Origin: Enterococcus caccae ATCC BAA-1240
GTDB taxonomy: Bacteria; Bacillota; Bacilli; Lactobacillales; Enterococcaceae
Direction of reading: 5' to 3'
Assembly (NCBI RefSeq): GCF_000407145.1
Contig: NZ_KE136474.1
Span: 62,001-126,000 of the forward strand
Length of the DNA stretch: 64,000 nucleotides
Each line of letters begins with the position of its first letter. The first letter of the stretch is position 1. Positions 37,397 to 45,855 of the stretch are shown here, one piece after another. Under the pieces are notes generated by a model. That model searched no databases, had not been told where the DNA came from, and saw only the letters and a list, made by a program, of their open reading frames with translations. The position numbers and the translations under genes were made by a program.

Positions 37397-38953
37397 GTGA
37401 CCAATGTTGCCGATTTGACAACTGTCGAAAAAATTATTGTTTTAGACTTTGGTAGTCAATATAACCAATTGATTACTCGACGTATTCGTGAATTTGGCGT
37501 GTTTTCAGAATTATTGAGCCACCGAATCACAGCGGATGAAATTCGCGAAATGGCACCAAAAGGAATTATTTTCTCTGGTGGCCCAAATAGTGTTTATGAT
37601 GAAAATGCGTTTAGTATCGATCCTGAAATTTATGAATTAGGCATTCCAATTCTAGGGATTTGTTACGGTATGCAACTGATGATGCATAATTTAGGTGGGA
37701 AAGTTGAGCCTGCTGGCAACCGTGAATACGGCAAGTCAGAGTTATCACTTTTGATTCCTGATTCACCTATTTTTAAAGGAACACCTGAAAAACAAATCGC
37801 TTGGATGAGTCATGGTGACTTAGTCGCTGCCATCCCTGATAGCTTTGAAACGGTGGCAACTAGCGCAGATTGTCCGTTTGCAGCAGTTCAAAATACAGAC
37901 CGCAACTTGTACGGTGTGCAATTCCATCCAGAAGTACGTCATTCTGAATATGGTAACGACTTATTACGTCACTTTACCTTTGATATTTGTCATTGCGAAG
38001 GCGACTGGACAATGGGCAACTTCATCGAAATGGAAATCAACAAAATCCGTGAACAAGTCGGCGATAAAAAAGTTCTACTTGGCCTTTCAGGCGGCGTGGA
38101 TTCAAGCGTTGTTGGTGTGCTTTTACAAAAAGCTATCGGCGATCAATTAACATGTATCTTTGTGGATCATGGTTTATTGCGTAAAGGTGAAGCAGAACAA
38201 GTAATGGATAGTTTAGCTGGTAAATTCGGCTTAAACATCATTAAAGTAGATGCGAAAAAACGTTTCTTAGATAAATTAACGGGTGTTTCTGACCCAGAAG
38301 AAAAACGTAAAATCATTGGAAATGAATTTGTGTATGTTTTCGATGATGAAGCGACAAAACTTGACGGCATCGACTTCCTAGCACAAGGTACCCTTTATAC
38401 AGATATCGTAGAAAGCGGAACTGAAACAGCGCAAACGATCAAATCTCACCATAACGTGGGCGGATTGCCAGAAGATATGCAATTTGAATTGATCGAACCG
38501 TTGAATACTTTATTTAAAGATGAAGTTCGTGCATTAGGAATCGAATTAGGCATGCCTGAAGCGCTAGTTTGGCGCCAACCATTCCCTGGTCCTGGTTTAG
38601 GGATTCGTGTACTTGGTGAAATTACTGAAGATAAATTAGAAATCGTGCGTAACTCTGATGCGATTTTACGTGAAGAAATTGCCAACGCTGGTTTAGATCG
38701 TGATATTTGGCAGTACTTTACTGTGTTACCTGGCATCCGTAGTGTGGGTGTGATGGGTGATGGCCGTACGTATGATTATACTGTGGGGATTCGTGCAGTG
38801 ACTTCGATCGATGGGATGACAGCTGATTTTGCTAGAATTCCTTGGGATGTGTTGCAGAAAATTTCTGTTAGGATCGTGAATGAAGTGGATCATGTGAATC
38901 GAATTGTTTATGATATTACGAGTAAGCCACCTGCTACTGTGGAGTGGGAATAA
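37397..38953 (+). CDS. guaA: GMP synthase (glutamine-hydrolysing)
   Basis: 518 residues from GTG 37397, preceded by AGGGG; the open frame extends upstream to 37295 across the terminator hairpin and that part is not coding. Class I glutamine amidotransferase motifs (GICYGMQLM with the catalytic Cys, VQFHPEV) occupy the first 190 residues. The ATP pyrophosphatase loop [10 protein letters not shown] and the C-terminal dimerisation domain ending in KPPATVEWE follow. It converts XMP to GMP. Its 3' end is a known integration site for mobile elements, and part of it is repeated at 50145. Confidence 0.97.
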   Translation: MTNVADLTTVEKIIVLDFGSQYNQLITRRIREFGVFSELLSHRITADEIREMAPKGIIFSGGPNSVYDENAFSIDPEIYELGIPILGICYGMQLMMHNLGGKVEPAGNREYGKSELSLLIPDSPIFKGTPEKQIAWMSHGDLVAAIPDSFETVATSADCPFAAVQNTDRNLYGVQFHPEVRHSEYGNDLLRHFTFDICHCEGDWTMGNFIEMEINKIREQVGDKKVLLGLSGGVDSSVVGVLLQKAIGDQLTCIFVDHGLLRKGEAEQVMDSLAGKFGLNIIKVDAKKRFLDKLTGVSDPEEKRKIIGNEFVYVFDDEATKLDGIDFLAQGTLYTDIVESGTETAQTIKSHHNVGGLPEDMQFELIEPLNTLFKDEVRALGIELGMPEALVWRQPFPGPGLGIRVLGEITEDKLEIVRNSDAILREEIANAGLDRDIWQYFTVLPGIRSVGVMGDGRTYDYTVGIRAVTSIDGMTADFARIPWDVLQKISVRIVNEVDHVNRIVYDITSKPPATVEWE

Positions 38954-39080
38954 AAAGCCAACATAATAAGGATGGGGAATGCCGATAAATCAACGTTTTT
39001 CAACTTATGAAATGCTTGATTTCCATTGAAAATGATATGGTTCCCTACCATTTTCCCTGCCAAGTAATCACTTGACAGGG
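38942..39080 (+). repeat. left copy of the guaA-end direct repeat
   Basis: Starts in the last four codons of guaA and continues through AGCCAACATAAT, GCCGATAAATCAACG and AAAATGATATGGTTC to a hairpin (CCCTG-CAAGT / ACTTG-CAGGG, 39055-39080) followed by a T-run that can end guaA. The copy at 50145-50297 is in the same orientation, with scattered differences and an indel. The arrangement resembles attL/attR scars of an element inserted at guaA. Confidence 0.7.
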
Positions 39081-39102
39081 ATTTATTTTTTTGTTCTACA
39101 TT

Positions 39103-39501
39103 TTATCTAGCTTTAATATTTTCAATACATATGAGGTAGCCTGCAAAATCTCTCCAGCGCTTCCTGTCTTCTGGCGAACCGAGCTTGTTTCTCCAGCTAG
39201 TGTCTAAGTCTAGCTGTTCACCCAACTTATGAAATACTTTTAAGTTGATCATAAATGTATTGTGATAGCTAGTTCTTAATTGATCCTTTTCGCTTTTCTC
39301 TTCTCTAGAAAGATAGTTCCAGTTAACTCTCATACTTACATAAATTAAAGCAGAATCTATGACTTCTTTCCATAACTCATGCAAGTATTCATCATCGCAT
39401 TCCAGTACATAAAAAATAGAGTTATAAATACCTAATGCTTCTTCGAAAGATATTGAATCATTTTTTTTGTAGATAAACTTTATAATCAAACACCAAATCA
39501 T
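39103..39501 (-). CDS. hypothetical protein, possible orphan immunity protein
   Basis: About 130 residues, cytoplasmic, mostly helical, rich in Trp and charged residues (ECDDEYLHELWKEVIDSALIY, SPEDRKRWRDFAGYLI). I do not recognise a family. AAAGGAG touches the ATG at 39501, so translation may start at TTG 39489 instead. Its position just inside an island boundary, next to a repeat whose other copy also abuts a small degenerate gene, is typical of orphan immunity genes of polymorphic toxins, but this is only a context argument. Confidence 0.55.
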   Translation of the reverse strand: MIWCLIIKFIYKKNDSISFEEALGIYNSIFYVLECDDEYLHELWKEVIDSALIYVSMRVNWNYLSREEKSEKDQLRTSYHNTFMINLKVFHKLGEQLDLDTSWRNKLGSPEDRKRWRDFAGYLICIENIKAR

Positions 39502-39755
39502 CTCCTTTTTGTAATAAAATAACCATGATGATAAATTTGAACTTTTTTAACTACTTTATCTAATTAAAGTACTCCTTCTATATAGATGAAAAATCTCTAA
39601 AAGATGGGGGTATAAAAAAGGAAAGTAAAAGATAGTTTTAATACTTTAACTATTTCTAAAAATAAAAATTTAACTAATTTAATTTTGAGTATACTTCAAA
39701 ATTCTGTAATTGCATTAATTCAATTACAACAGAAGCTTTATCATACTTCCATTGA

Positions 39756-42554
39756 TTATAAATTGAGAATTTCAATATCTTTATTTTTAGATGATGCGAT
39801 TTCCCTAATAACATAATTTGAATCCATTAAACTTCTTTCCAAAATATATTTTGCAGTTTTCATATCAATCTTCCATATCATATCCAATCCATGAATTAAT
39901 TGGCTTTTCACATAGGAATTGTCTTCATTAATGATTCTTATAAATCTGGTGGTTATTGTTTCTACGTATTCTTCAACATTTAAAAGTGTTATCAATAGAT
40001 GAACAGAATGCCAGCGGAGATTTAGAGATGTAGAATTAATCCATATTAATGAGAACTGGAAAAATATCCCCAACATACTTGATGAGGTTTCTAATTCGTC
40101 CTCTTTTACAAGGTAACTTTTAATTAATTTACATGCTTCTATTTGTGATCCTTCATCATCATATGAAGACAACTCATTTAAAATAGAAACCCATACATCC
40201 TTTTGAAATAAACTCAAAAGTAAATAGTGAGCAAATACTAATATCTGTTTTTGTACATAAGAAAGCATTGACTCATATGCATCAATATTTTCACCAATAT
40301 CAACCAATGCCTCTACCACCTGATTATTCCTATCAATAATATTTTTATCAACTCTACACAAAGTATATAATAATTTATATGCTTGAATTTTATCATTCAC
40401 CGTTTGCTTAGAATCAAGTATTGTAGTTGCTGTTGTTTTAAAGATATCATCTCTTATTTCTTGCGAAGAAATAGCTCCTTCAATAGAAAAAATATTTTTG
40501 ATTATAAGGAATGGAGAATCCGAATAACCTGCGTAACTTCCATTTTCCCCTTGAGTTTTATTTCTATACTTTATAGTTGCTAATTGTTTCTCTAGAAATA
40601 GAGTATTAACAGATTCACTTTTTTTCGTTTCAATTAAATACTCTAATTTGTAAAACTCAGGCCATTTCTCTTGGACTTTGCTATTCAAATCTTGGAGTTC
40701 TTCACCACTAATTATTTGTCCAAGCTCACAACATAAAATTTTGATATAATGATTCTGAATTGAACTCGACTCATCTTCTAATAAATTTATGACATATTCA
40801 TTTAATTTTTTTATTACCACATAATCTACGCTACTATAGTCCACGGAGCTACATAAAAATTCAATTGCACTATCATGGTACCTCACACTGTTACTTTTCA
40901 GAATGGAAAGACAAAACTCTGTTAGGTAATTTTGATCCACTCTATCTTTAATATGTTTTAATGCATGAAAAATATAATTTTCCAGATTTACAATACTTGA
41001 TTCAGAGTTCTTCCAACCATTTAATTGAATTTCTAATTTATTCCATACATTAGAAAAGTCATGATCGTTTAGATAATACCCTATTTCTGATATTGCTAGT
41101 AATTGTGCAACCAATTTATGATGGTTTAGTATTTTATTCTCTGCGTAATCATATATTTCCTTAGCTTCTTCTTGAGTAAGTTTTTCCACATGGTTTGAAA
41201 ACGTTCTAGCCATTCTGTGAACTTTCTTTTTATCTAATGTCATGATTGTATTCTTAAAATTTAATTTAAACATTCCCCATTCATCATTTCGAACAAACCA
41301 CTCATAACTCAAATTTTGAATAATAGAGTGGAGACGTGTTAAATGAGTCATTGATCCAAAAATCATTGCTTCAAAAAAAATATCAGCTATTGAATTTATA
41401 TAAAGAGATCTATCCCCTAAAAATGTTTTTGATGAGTAGGATTCAATATCCGACTTTTGCCTATCTTTTTCAAGTTGTTCTAATAAATTTTTTTCATGTC
41501 TATCTATATTCGGATAAAAAACGATAGTTTCCATCTTATTTAGCTCAATTTGCCCAAAATTTTGATCAGTAAACTCATTCCTCCTTTCATGATACAAGTT
41601 AATTTGATTACGTAAATCAATTAATACATCTTGAATAAACCACTCTTCTAATTTATAGGATACCGAATCTCTATAAACCTGCTTCAATATTTCTATACTT
41701 TCTGATAGATTATTCTGATAATATTCGCCGATCGCTCTCCATCTCAGTTTAACTACTTCAAAATAAGTTTTGGGTAATAAGTTTTGTAACATTTTTAAAT
41801 ACGCCGCTACTTCAAAATTATCATAACTGCTTCCTTCAAACATAATTGGAAGAAATGTTGAGCAATAATAATCTATATTCCTATTTGAAGATACATCTTC
41901 TGTTTGTTCTTTTTCACTTCCCAAAAACATACTAATAAAATATTGTCTGCATTTGTCTTTACTAATCTTTTTACCATTCATTAATAAAACATGCGGGACA
42001 CTAATACTTTCATCTTTTGCTTGTTGATCACTTTCATCATTAGCTTCCTCTAGTAATAAATCGTTACTTGGATGAATCACATTTCCAGATCCATATGCTC
42101 TATATACTGATAAAATATCCTCAATCAAGTCTGTAGTCCCTCTCTGGATAAAATCCTCAAAAGAATGAATATTTTTATTTTTAGGAGCGTTAGCATAAAG
42201 TAACCTCTTTTGAAGTGATGTTTTTTCCTTTGAATTTTGCTCACAAAAATAATAAAGAGAAGGAATGTTATTTTTCAAAACTTCATCAACTTCATTTTGT
42301 ACTCCTTCCGGTACTCCATCCCCGTTATCAATCAAGAAAATACAAACATCTGCACTTTTGAGACGCTGGATATAATGATTATAAGCACTAGTTGAAGAAG
42401 TCCCTGCTTCTTCAAATAAATATATTTGAAAAAGGCCTGTTAATTCTAACAGCTCTTTAATTGCCTTCCTAGCCAAATTATATTTTATAGAAGCTTGATC
42501 ATCACCAGTTTTAGAACTAATAAAAACCCTTAATTTCTCTCCTATTTGAATCAT
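39756..42554 (-). CDS. large protein with N-terminal DUF4062-like domain and helical repeats
   Basis: 932 residues, no signal or membrane segment. Residues about 7-110 look like a DUF4062/TIR-related alpha/beta domain: LRVFISSKTGDD strand, ADVCIFLIDNGDGVPEGVQNEVDEVLKNNIPSLYYF with the conserved glutamate region. The remaining 800 residues are leucine-rich alpha-helices, probably HEAT- or TPR-like repeats, ending with SQLIHGLDMIWKIDMKTAKYILERSLMDSNYVIREIA. DUF4062 domains occur in large bacterial signalling and anti-phage proteins. Composition is very AT-rich compared with guaA, suggesting transfer. A defence role is inference. Confidence 0.65.
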   Translation of the reverse strand: MIQIGEKLRVFISSKTGDDQASIKYNLARKAIKELLELTGLFQIYLFEEAGTSSTSAYNHYIQRLKSADVCIFLIDNGDGVPEGVQNEVDEVLKNNIPSLYYFCEQNSKEKTSLQKRLLYANAPKNKNIHSFEDFIQRGTTDLIEDILSVYRAYGSGNVIHPSNDLLLEEANDESDQQAKDESISVPHVLLMNGKKISKDKCRQYFISMFLGSEKEQTEDVSSNRNIDYYCSTFLPIMFEGSSYDNFEVAAYLKMLQNLLPKTYFEVVKLRWRAIGEYYQNNLSESIEILKQVYRDSVSYKLEEWFIQDVLIDLRNQINLYHERRNEFTDQNFGQIELNKMETIVFYPNIDRHEKNLLEQLEKDRQKSDIESYSSKTFLGDRSLYINSIADIFFEAMIFGSMTHLTRLHSIIQNLSYEWFVRNDEWGMFKLNFKNTIMTLDKKKVHRMARTFSNHVEKLTQEEAKEIYDYAENKILNHHKLVAQLLAISEIGYYLNDHDFSNVWNKLEIQLNGWKNSESSIVNLENYIFHALKHIKDRVDQNYLTEFCLSILKSNSVRYHDSAIEFLCSSVDYSSVDYVVIKKLNEYVINLLEDESSSIQNHYIKILCCELGQIISGEELQDLNSKVQEKWPEFYKLEYLIETKKSESVNTLFLEKQLATIKYRNKTQGENGSYAGYSDSPFLIIKNIFSIEGAISSQEIRDDIFKTTATTILDSKQTVNDKIQAYKLLYTLCRVDKNIIDRNNQVVEALVDIGENIDAYESMLSYVQKQILVFAHYLLLSLFQKDVWVSILNELSSYDDEGSQIEACKLIKSYLVKEDELETSSSMLGIFFQFSLIWINSTSLNLRWHSVHLLITLLNVEEYVETITTRFIRIINEDNSYVKSQLIHGLDMIWKIDMKTAKYILERSLMDSNYVIREIASSKNKDIEILNL

Positions 42555-42887
42555 TCATACCCCTCCAATTTTATCTATCTTAATCTTCCAATCTATCATA
42601 AAAAGAAAAACTGAACCATTAAGTTAATATCCTTCCTACTACGAAATGTCACCTGAGCAAAAATATAATTATTTAACATTTTTAACAAATATCCGTATGA
42701 ACATAGATTTGGATACTTTAAGAACTAAGTTACTAATTTTAATTAAATTTTTTTCATTGAGTAGTTTAGTGCCAAAATATAGTGCTACTATTAAAAGGAG
42801 TGGGTTTTACCAGTAATATAGAGAAAGTCATAACTTAAAGCATTCAAAAAAAATTGATTTCGAACCTTATGTACTTAATAAATTAAT
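42555..42887. other. AT-rich intergenic region
   Basis: No gene is supported in these 333 bases between two leftward genes. It is very AT-rich and should hold the promoter of the DUF4062-like gene; I could not settle on one pair of boxes. No repeat or terminator stands out. Confidence 0.4.
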
Positions 42888-43628
42888 TTATAGACTAAAC
42901 TTTGTTTTTTTTTGCTCATATTCCTGGATACTAGATACAACTTTAGTTCTAGAATCATTTAGCTTATCATACAGATCAAGAACTTTTTTTGTAGGACTCC
43001 CCAATCCTTCTGAAGAGAGAAAAACTTGTTCTTGAACTTGGTTATTATATTCAACTCTATATTTTTCTAAATCTATGTCGCTGTTTACACCTGCAAAACG
43101 ACCATAAAAATAAGTTTTAATATTATAACAATTTTTTTGAAATTCAATAAACCTATCATTAACATCCTTTGATAAAAATATCCTATTTTCAATTAAAGCA
43201 TCATCAAAATTTTTATATGCTTTACCCCACTCTTCATCTAATCTATTCAATTCATCTATTGAAATAGGAAAACCTGCTGATAAATTTGATATAGTATTTT
43301 TAAATAATAAATCTGGATGTGTCCCCGTGTAAGGTGTTCCAGGATAGTTTGCTACTAATCTTTCTGTTGTGTTATACAAAATATTCATACATTTAGACAT
43401 ATTTTGTATAGATTTAGTAATGAACTCTCGATTATTCATAAGAATATCATGTTCATTTTTTTTATTATCTGCTTCACTTTTTCTGCTTATTTCTAACTTT
43501 AATTCACGAAATCGATTTTCATTGTTTAGTTTGGTTGTTTTAATCATAAAAAAATTCGTTGCCAAACTAGTGATCAAAGTACCTACCAATGCTATTACAG
43601 CACCAATTACCACGCCATCATTTTCCAT
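42888..43628 (-). CDS. membrane-anchored coiled-coil protein of unknown function
   Basis: 246 residues. A single membrane helix lies at about residues 6-28 (VVIGAVIALVGTLITSLATNFFM), followed by a charged coiled-coil segment (about 30-70) and a helical cytoplasmic domain. Small proteins with an N-terminal helix and a long soluble domain are common next to defence genes, but I do not recognise this one. It is on the same strand as the DUF4062-like gene, 333 bases upstream, and could be its partner. Confidence 0.6.
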   Translation of the reverse strand: MENDGVVIGAVIALVGTLITSLATNFFMIKTTKLNNENRFRELKLEISRKSEADNKKNEHDILMNNREFITKSIQNMSKCMNILYNTTERLVANYPGTPYTGTHPDLLFKNTISNLSAGFPISIDELNRLDEEWGKAYKNFDDALIENRIFLSKDVNDRFIEFQKNCYNIKTYFYGRFAGVNSDIDLEKYRVEYNNQVQEQVFLSSEGLGSPTKKVLDLYDKLNDSRTKVVSSIQEYEQKKTKFSL

Positions 43629-44012
43629 AATATACCACCTTTTCTATATAGAAAAACATTTCTATCTTTACATTTGTTGAAAAATCAACTAAATATCAAA
43701 TCAATTATATCAATAATTTTCCAATTAATATATAAACTTGTCGCATTTAGTCACCATATTTATACATTTCTAATTCTTAAACTGTTCCGTAATTTTTTTC
43801 TAAAAAGTTTGAATTTGTTACAACTTTTAAAACCATTTAGACTTAAAAAAACGATTTACGCTTTATTAAACATGTCACCTTCCCCTTTATTAGCACATAC
43901 TCTTTTTCTTTACAAGATAATTCTTTAACCTTCTCTTGTTCGTTATCGTCCCTTCTATAATGCTCTTATAATATTTTTAATTAAAAAACTACGATTTATA
44001 AAAAATCGCAGT
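43629..44012. other. AT-rich intergenic region with a terminator at its right end
   Basis: No gene is supported. The only clear structure is the hairpin at 43986-44014 described separately. The promoter of the leftward membrane-protein gene is expected near 43640-43700 but is not distinct. Confidence 0.4.
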
Positions 44013-44014
44013 TT
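43986..44014 (-). terminator. terminator after the XRE regulator genes
   Basis: AAACTACGATTT (43986-43997) pairs with AAATCGCAGTTT (44003-44014) with one mismatch. Read on the minus strand it is followed by a T-run. It overlaps the stop codon of the first XRE gene. Confidence 0.75.
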
Positions 44015-44255
44015 ATTCATCATCAAATATTGTATTATTCATCTCTGGAAAATCCAACAATTCAGAAACTGTCATATCAAGTCCTGTAGCTAATTTATGC
44101 AAAGTTTTCAACTTAGGGTTTTTGGTCTTCCCTTTCATGATATTATCCACAGTAGACTGCGTTATACCTGATAAAGTCGCAAGTTTATTGATTGATATAT
44201 TTCTTTCAGAACATAAATTTTTAAGCCGTAATCTAATTACATCAGAATAAGTCAT
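44013..44255 (-). CDS. small XRE-family repressor, copy 1
   Basis: 80 residues consisting of a single helix-turn-helix (ISINKLATLSGITQSTVDNIMKGKTKNPKLKTLHKLATGL) and an acidic tail (LLDFPEMNNTIFDDE). It is about 80 percent identical to the next gene upstream, so the two are a tandem duplication. GGAGGAGAGCT precedes the ATG. A TTAACC...GTTAA operator lies immediately upstream at 44268-44285, pointing to autoregulation. Confidence 0.85.
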   Translation of the reverse strand: MTYSDVIRLRLKNLCSERNISINKLATLSGITQSTVDNIMKGKTKNPKLKTLHKLATGLDMTVSELLDFPEMNNTIFDDE

Positions 44256-44267
44256 AGCTCTCCTCCA

Positions 44268-44285
44268 TTAACCTTGTATAGTTAA
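44268..44285. promoter_or_regulatory. XRE operator 1
   Basis: TTAACCTTGTATAGTTAA, a near-palindrome directly upstream of the ribosome site of XRE copy 1. It is one of four sites fitting TTAACC-N6-RGTTRA in 435 bases. Confidence 0.7.
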
Positions 44286-44341
44286 CTCAAGTATAGCGAA
44301 TGAAAATATACAATATTAACGTTACAGGGTTATTTTTAGTA

Positions 44342-44584
44342 TTACTCATCATCAAAAAGCGTTTCATTCATTTCTGGAAAATCTAACAGTTCAGAAACCG
44401 TCATATTTAATCCCATTGCTAATTTATGCAACGTTTTTAGTTTGGGATTTTTAGTATTCCCCTTCATAATGTTATCCAGCGTAGATTGAGTCATCCCTGA
44501 TAACGTTGCAAGCTTGTTTATTGAAATTCCTTTTTGTTCACATAATTTCTTAAGTCTAAAAACAATAATTTCTGAATATGTCAT
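44342..44584 (-). CDS. small XRE-family repressor, copy 2
   Basis: 80 residues, paralogue of the gene at 44013-44255 with the same helix-turn-helix (ISINKLATLSGMTQSTLDNIMKGNTKNPKLKTLHKL) and tail ending NETLFDDE. GGAGGATATT precedes the ATG. It is transcribed away from the small gene at 44725, and three operators lie between them. It probably represses itself and the divergent gene; whether the two paralogues form heterodimers cannot be told. Confidence 0.85.
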   Translation of the reverse strand: MTYSEIIVFRLKKLCEQKGISINKLATLSGMTQSTLDNIMKGNTKNPKLKTLHKLAMGLNMTVSELLDFPEMNETLFDDE

Positions 44585-44595
44585 AATATCCTCCG

Positions 44596-44702
44596 TTAAC
44601 CTTGTACAGTTAACTGAAGTATATAATATTTCCGTGTAACGAATTAACCGTACACGGTTGACACAGGATAATTCTTGTGATAAATTAACCTTATAAGGTT
44701 AA
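44596..44702. promoter_or_regulatory. three XRE operators and the divergent promoter
   Basis: Operators: TTAACCTTGTACAGTTAA (44596-44613), TTAACCGTACACGGTTGA (44644-44661) and the perfect 18-bp palindrome TTAACCTTATAAGGTTAA (44685-44702). A plus-strand promoter, TTGACA (44658-44663), 17 bases, TAAATT (44681-44686) with extended TG, is flanked and overlapped by the last two. Repression of the 75-residue gene is the natural reading. Confidence 0.75.
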
Positions 44703-44724
44703 AAATATCATTAGGAGGTTCAAC

Positions 44725-44952
44725 ATGGCTCACCCAGTAAAAATGATCACCTACCAAGATCTACATAAACTAAATCATTCAATCCAACAATTAAAGAACT
44801 GGCACGAAACATTCAGTTTACTAAAAAACAAACCCCATACTCACTCTATTCCCGATAACCTCTTCTATGAGCATGAGCGAATACTAAAAACATTAACTCA
44901 AGAAACACACAAACTTAAAACCAAAGAAAAACTGAAAAACATTTTGATTTAA
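44725..44952 (+). CDS. small conserved hypothetical protein
   Basis: 75 residues with AGGAGG before the ATG. It is helical and rich in Lys, His and Leu (NHSIQQLKNWHETFSLLKNK, HERILKTLTQETHKLKTKEKLKNILI), with no signal peptide or membrane helix. I do not recognise a family. It is controlled by the XRE operators and followed by a repeated terminator element. A 5'-truncated paralogue lies at 54185-54337, so it belongs to a dispersed family in this accessory region. Confidence 0.65.
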   Translation: MAHPVKMITYQDLHKLNHSIQQLKNWHETFSLLKNKPHTHSIPDNLFYEHERILKTLTQETHKLKTKEKLKNILI

Positions 44953-45062
44953 AATCCTAGCCGCAAAATGGGATTTTAAAGTTCATCAGTATTAGCCGAA
45001 CTGATACTGATGAACGATAGATTTAAACAAGTAGTTGGCTATCTAACTACTTGTTTTTTGAA
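44950..45062 (+). repeat. dispersed intergenic repeat, copy 1, ending in a terminator
   Basis: Contains AAAATCCTAGCCGCAAAATG, then a hairpin made of TCATCAGTAT and ATACTGATGA, then AACAAGTAGTT/AACTACTTGTT with a T-run (45026-45060), which is an intrinsic terminator. Related copies lie at 48395-48490 and 54333-54441, and the terminator alone at 61573-61606. Confidence 0.75.
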
Positions 45063-45110
45063 TACATTTTGATTTAGAACGACGTCCATCTAATTTAATA
45101 CAACTCAACA

Positions 45111-45140
45111 AAAAAACTACCAAGATTTTATCTTAGTAGC
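45111..45140 (-). terminator. terminator of the type VII-like lipase locus
   Basis: CTACCAAGAT (45117-45126) pairs with ATCTTAGTAG (45130-45139); the minus strand then reads a T-run at 45116-45111. It is 100 bases past the last gene of the locus. Confidence 0.7.
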
Positions 45141-45238
45141 ATTTTACTATTATATACTTCAAATAAAAAAACTAGTTTACTATTTACATCAGAAAGCCCC
45201 TAATCTATTATCAACTTTCCGCCATACACATTATGTAT

Positions 45239-45502
45239 TCAAAAATTATCTAACGTTTTACCCTGATCGTCTAAAACTTGTGTCACTTTCTTTCCAAACT
45301 GACCTTTCACCGATTCCTGTAAACCGCTAGTCGCTGTTGAAATTGAAGCTTTCGCTATTTTCTCTTCTGCTTCGCCTAAACGTTTCACTTTCTTTTTCTC
45401 AGATTCCTTTTTCTGTACAAGCGCACGTCCAATTGCCCTAGCTGATACCTTTTGCATATTCTTTTTGTACTCTTTCCAAAGTTTTTCTACCGCTTCAAGC
45501 AA
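45239..45502 (-). CDS. small helical protein, possible type VII partner
   Basis: 87 residues, basic and helical (LWKEYKKNMQKVSARAIGRALVQKKESEKKKVKRL) with a less charged end (SGLQESVKGQFGKKVTQVL). It is last of four co-directional genes behind the lipase and the DUF3958-like gene. In S. aureus the reverse-order lipase TslA is exported with two small helical partners, and this would be the second by position, but I see no clear match to DUF3130. It could also be a fragment of a larger protein. Confidence 0.55.
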   Translation of the reverse strand: MLEAVEKLWKEYKKNMQKVSARAIGRALVQKKESEKKKVKRLGEAEEKIAKASISTATSGLQESVKGQFGKKVTQVLDDQGKTLDNF

Positions 45503-45540
45503 CTTTTTTCCCCCTTTGTCTCTTAGGTATTTTTGAGTTC

Positions 45541-45834
45541 TTAGATATTTTTTCTATACATTCGTTCCGCTTCTTCTTCTTGCAGTAAAATCTTCTTTTT
45601 TTCTTGATTTAATGCCGTAAGAAACGCTTCTTCTAATTGTGCTATTTCATTACGCGCATGTTCAAAAGGTTCATTTGTCTCTGCAAAAAGTTGCACTGTA
45701 TGATGTATTTCAGAAAGTGTATTTTCAGCTAATTGTTGTCCTTTTCGCTGGAAACTTTTCACTGCATCTTCTTGTTCTTCTAAGATTCGCCTTGTTCTCT
45801 GATAATCGTCCATATATTGTTCTTCTTTATCCAT
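45541..45834 (-). CDS. DUF3958-like helical partner of a type VII effector
   Basis: 97 residues, a long two-helix hairpin (RRILEEQEDAVKSFQRKGQQL, then EPFEHARNEIAQLEEAFLTAL) with an acidic, basic-tailed end. Pattern and size resemble DUF3958 (Lap2/TlaB-type) proteins encoded next to LXG or LXG-like effectors, which they bind for secretion. It begins 22 bases after the lipase stop. Assignment rests on pattern recognition and context. Confidence 0.65.
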   Translation of the reverse strand: MDKEEQYMDDYQRTRRILEEQEDAVKSFQRKGQQLAENTLSEIHHTVQLFAETNEPFEHARNEIAQLEEAFLTALNQEKKKILLQEEEAERMYRKNI

Positions 45835-45855
45835 CAGGCTTCCCTTCTTCCATAA

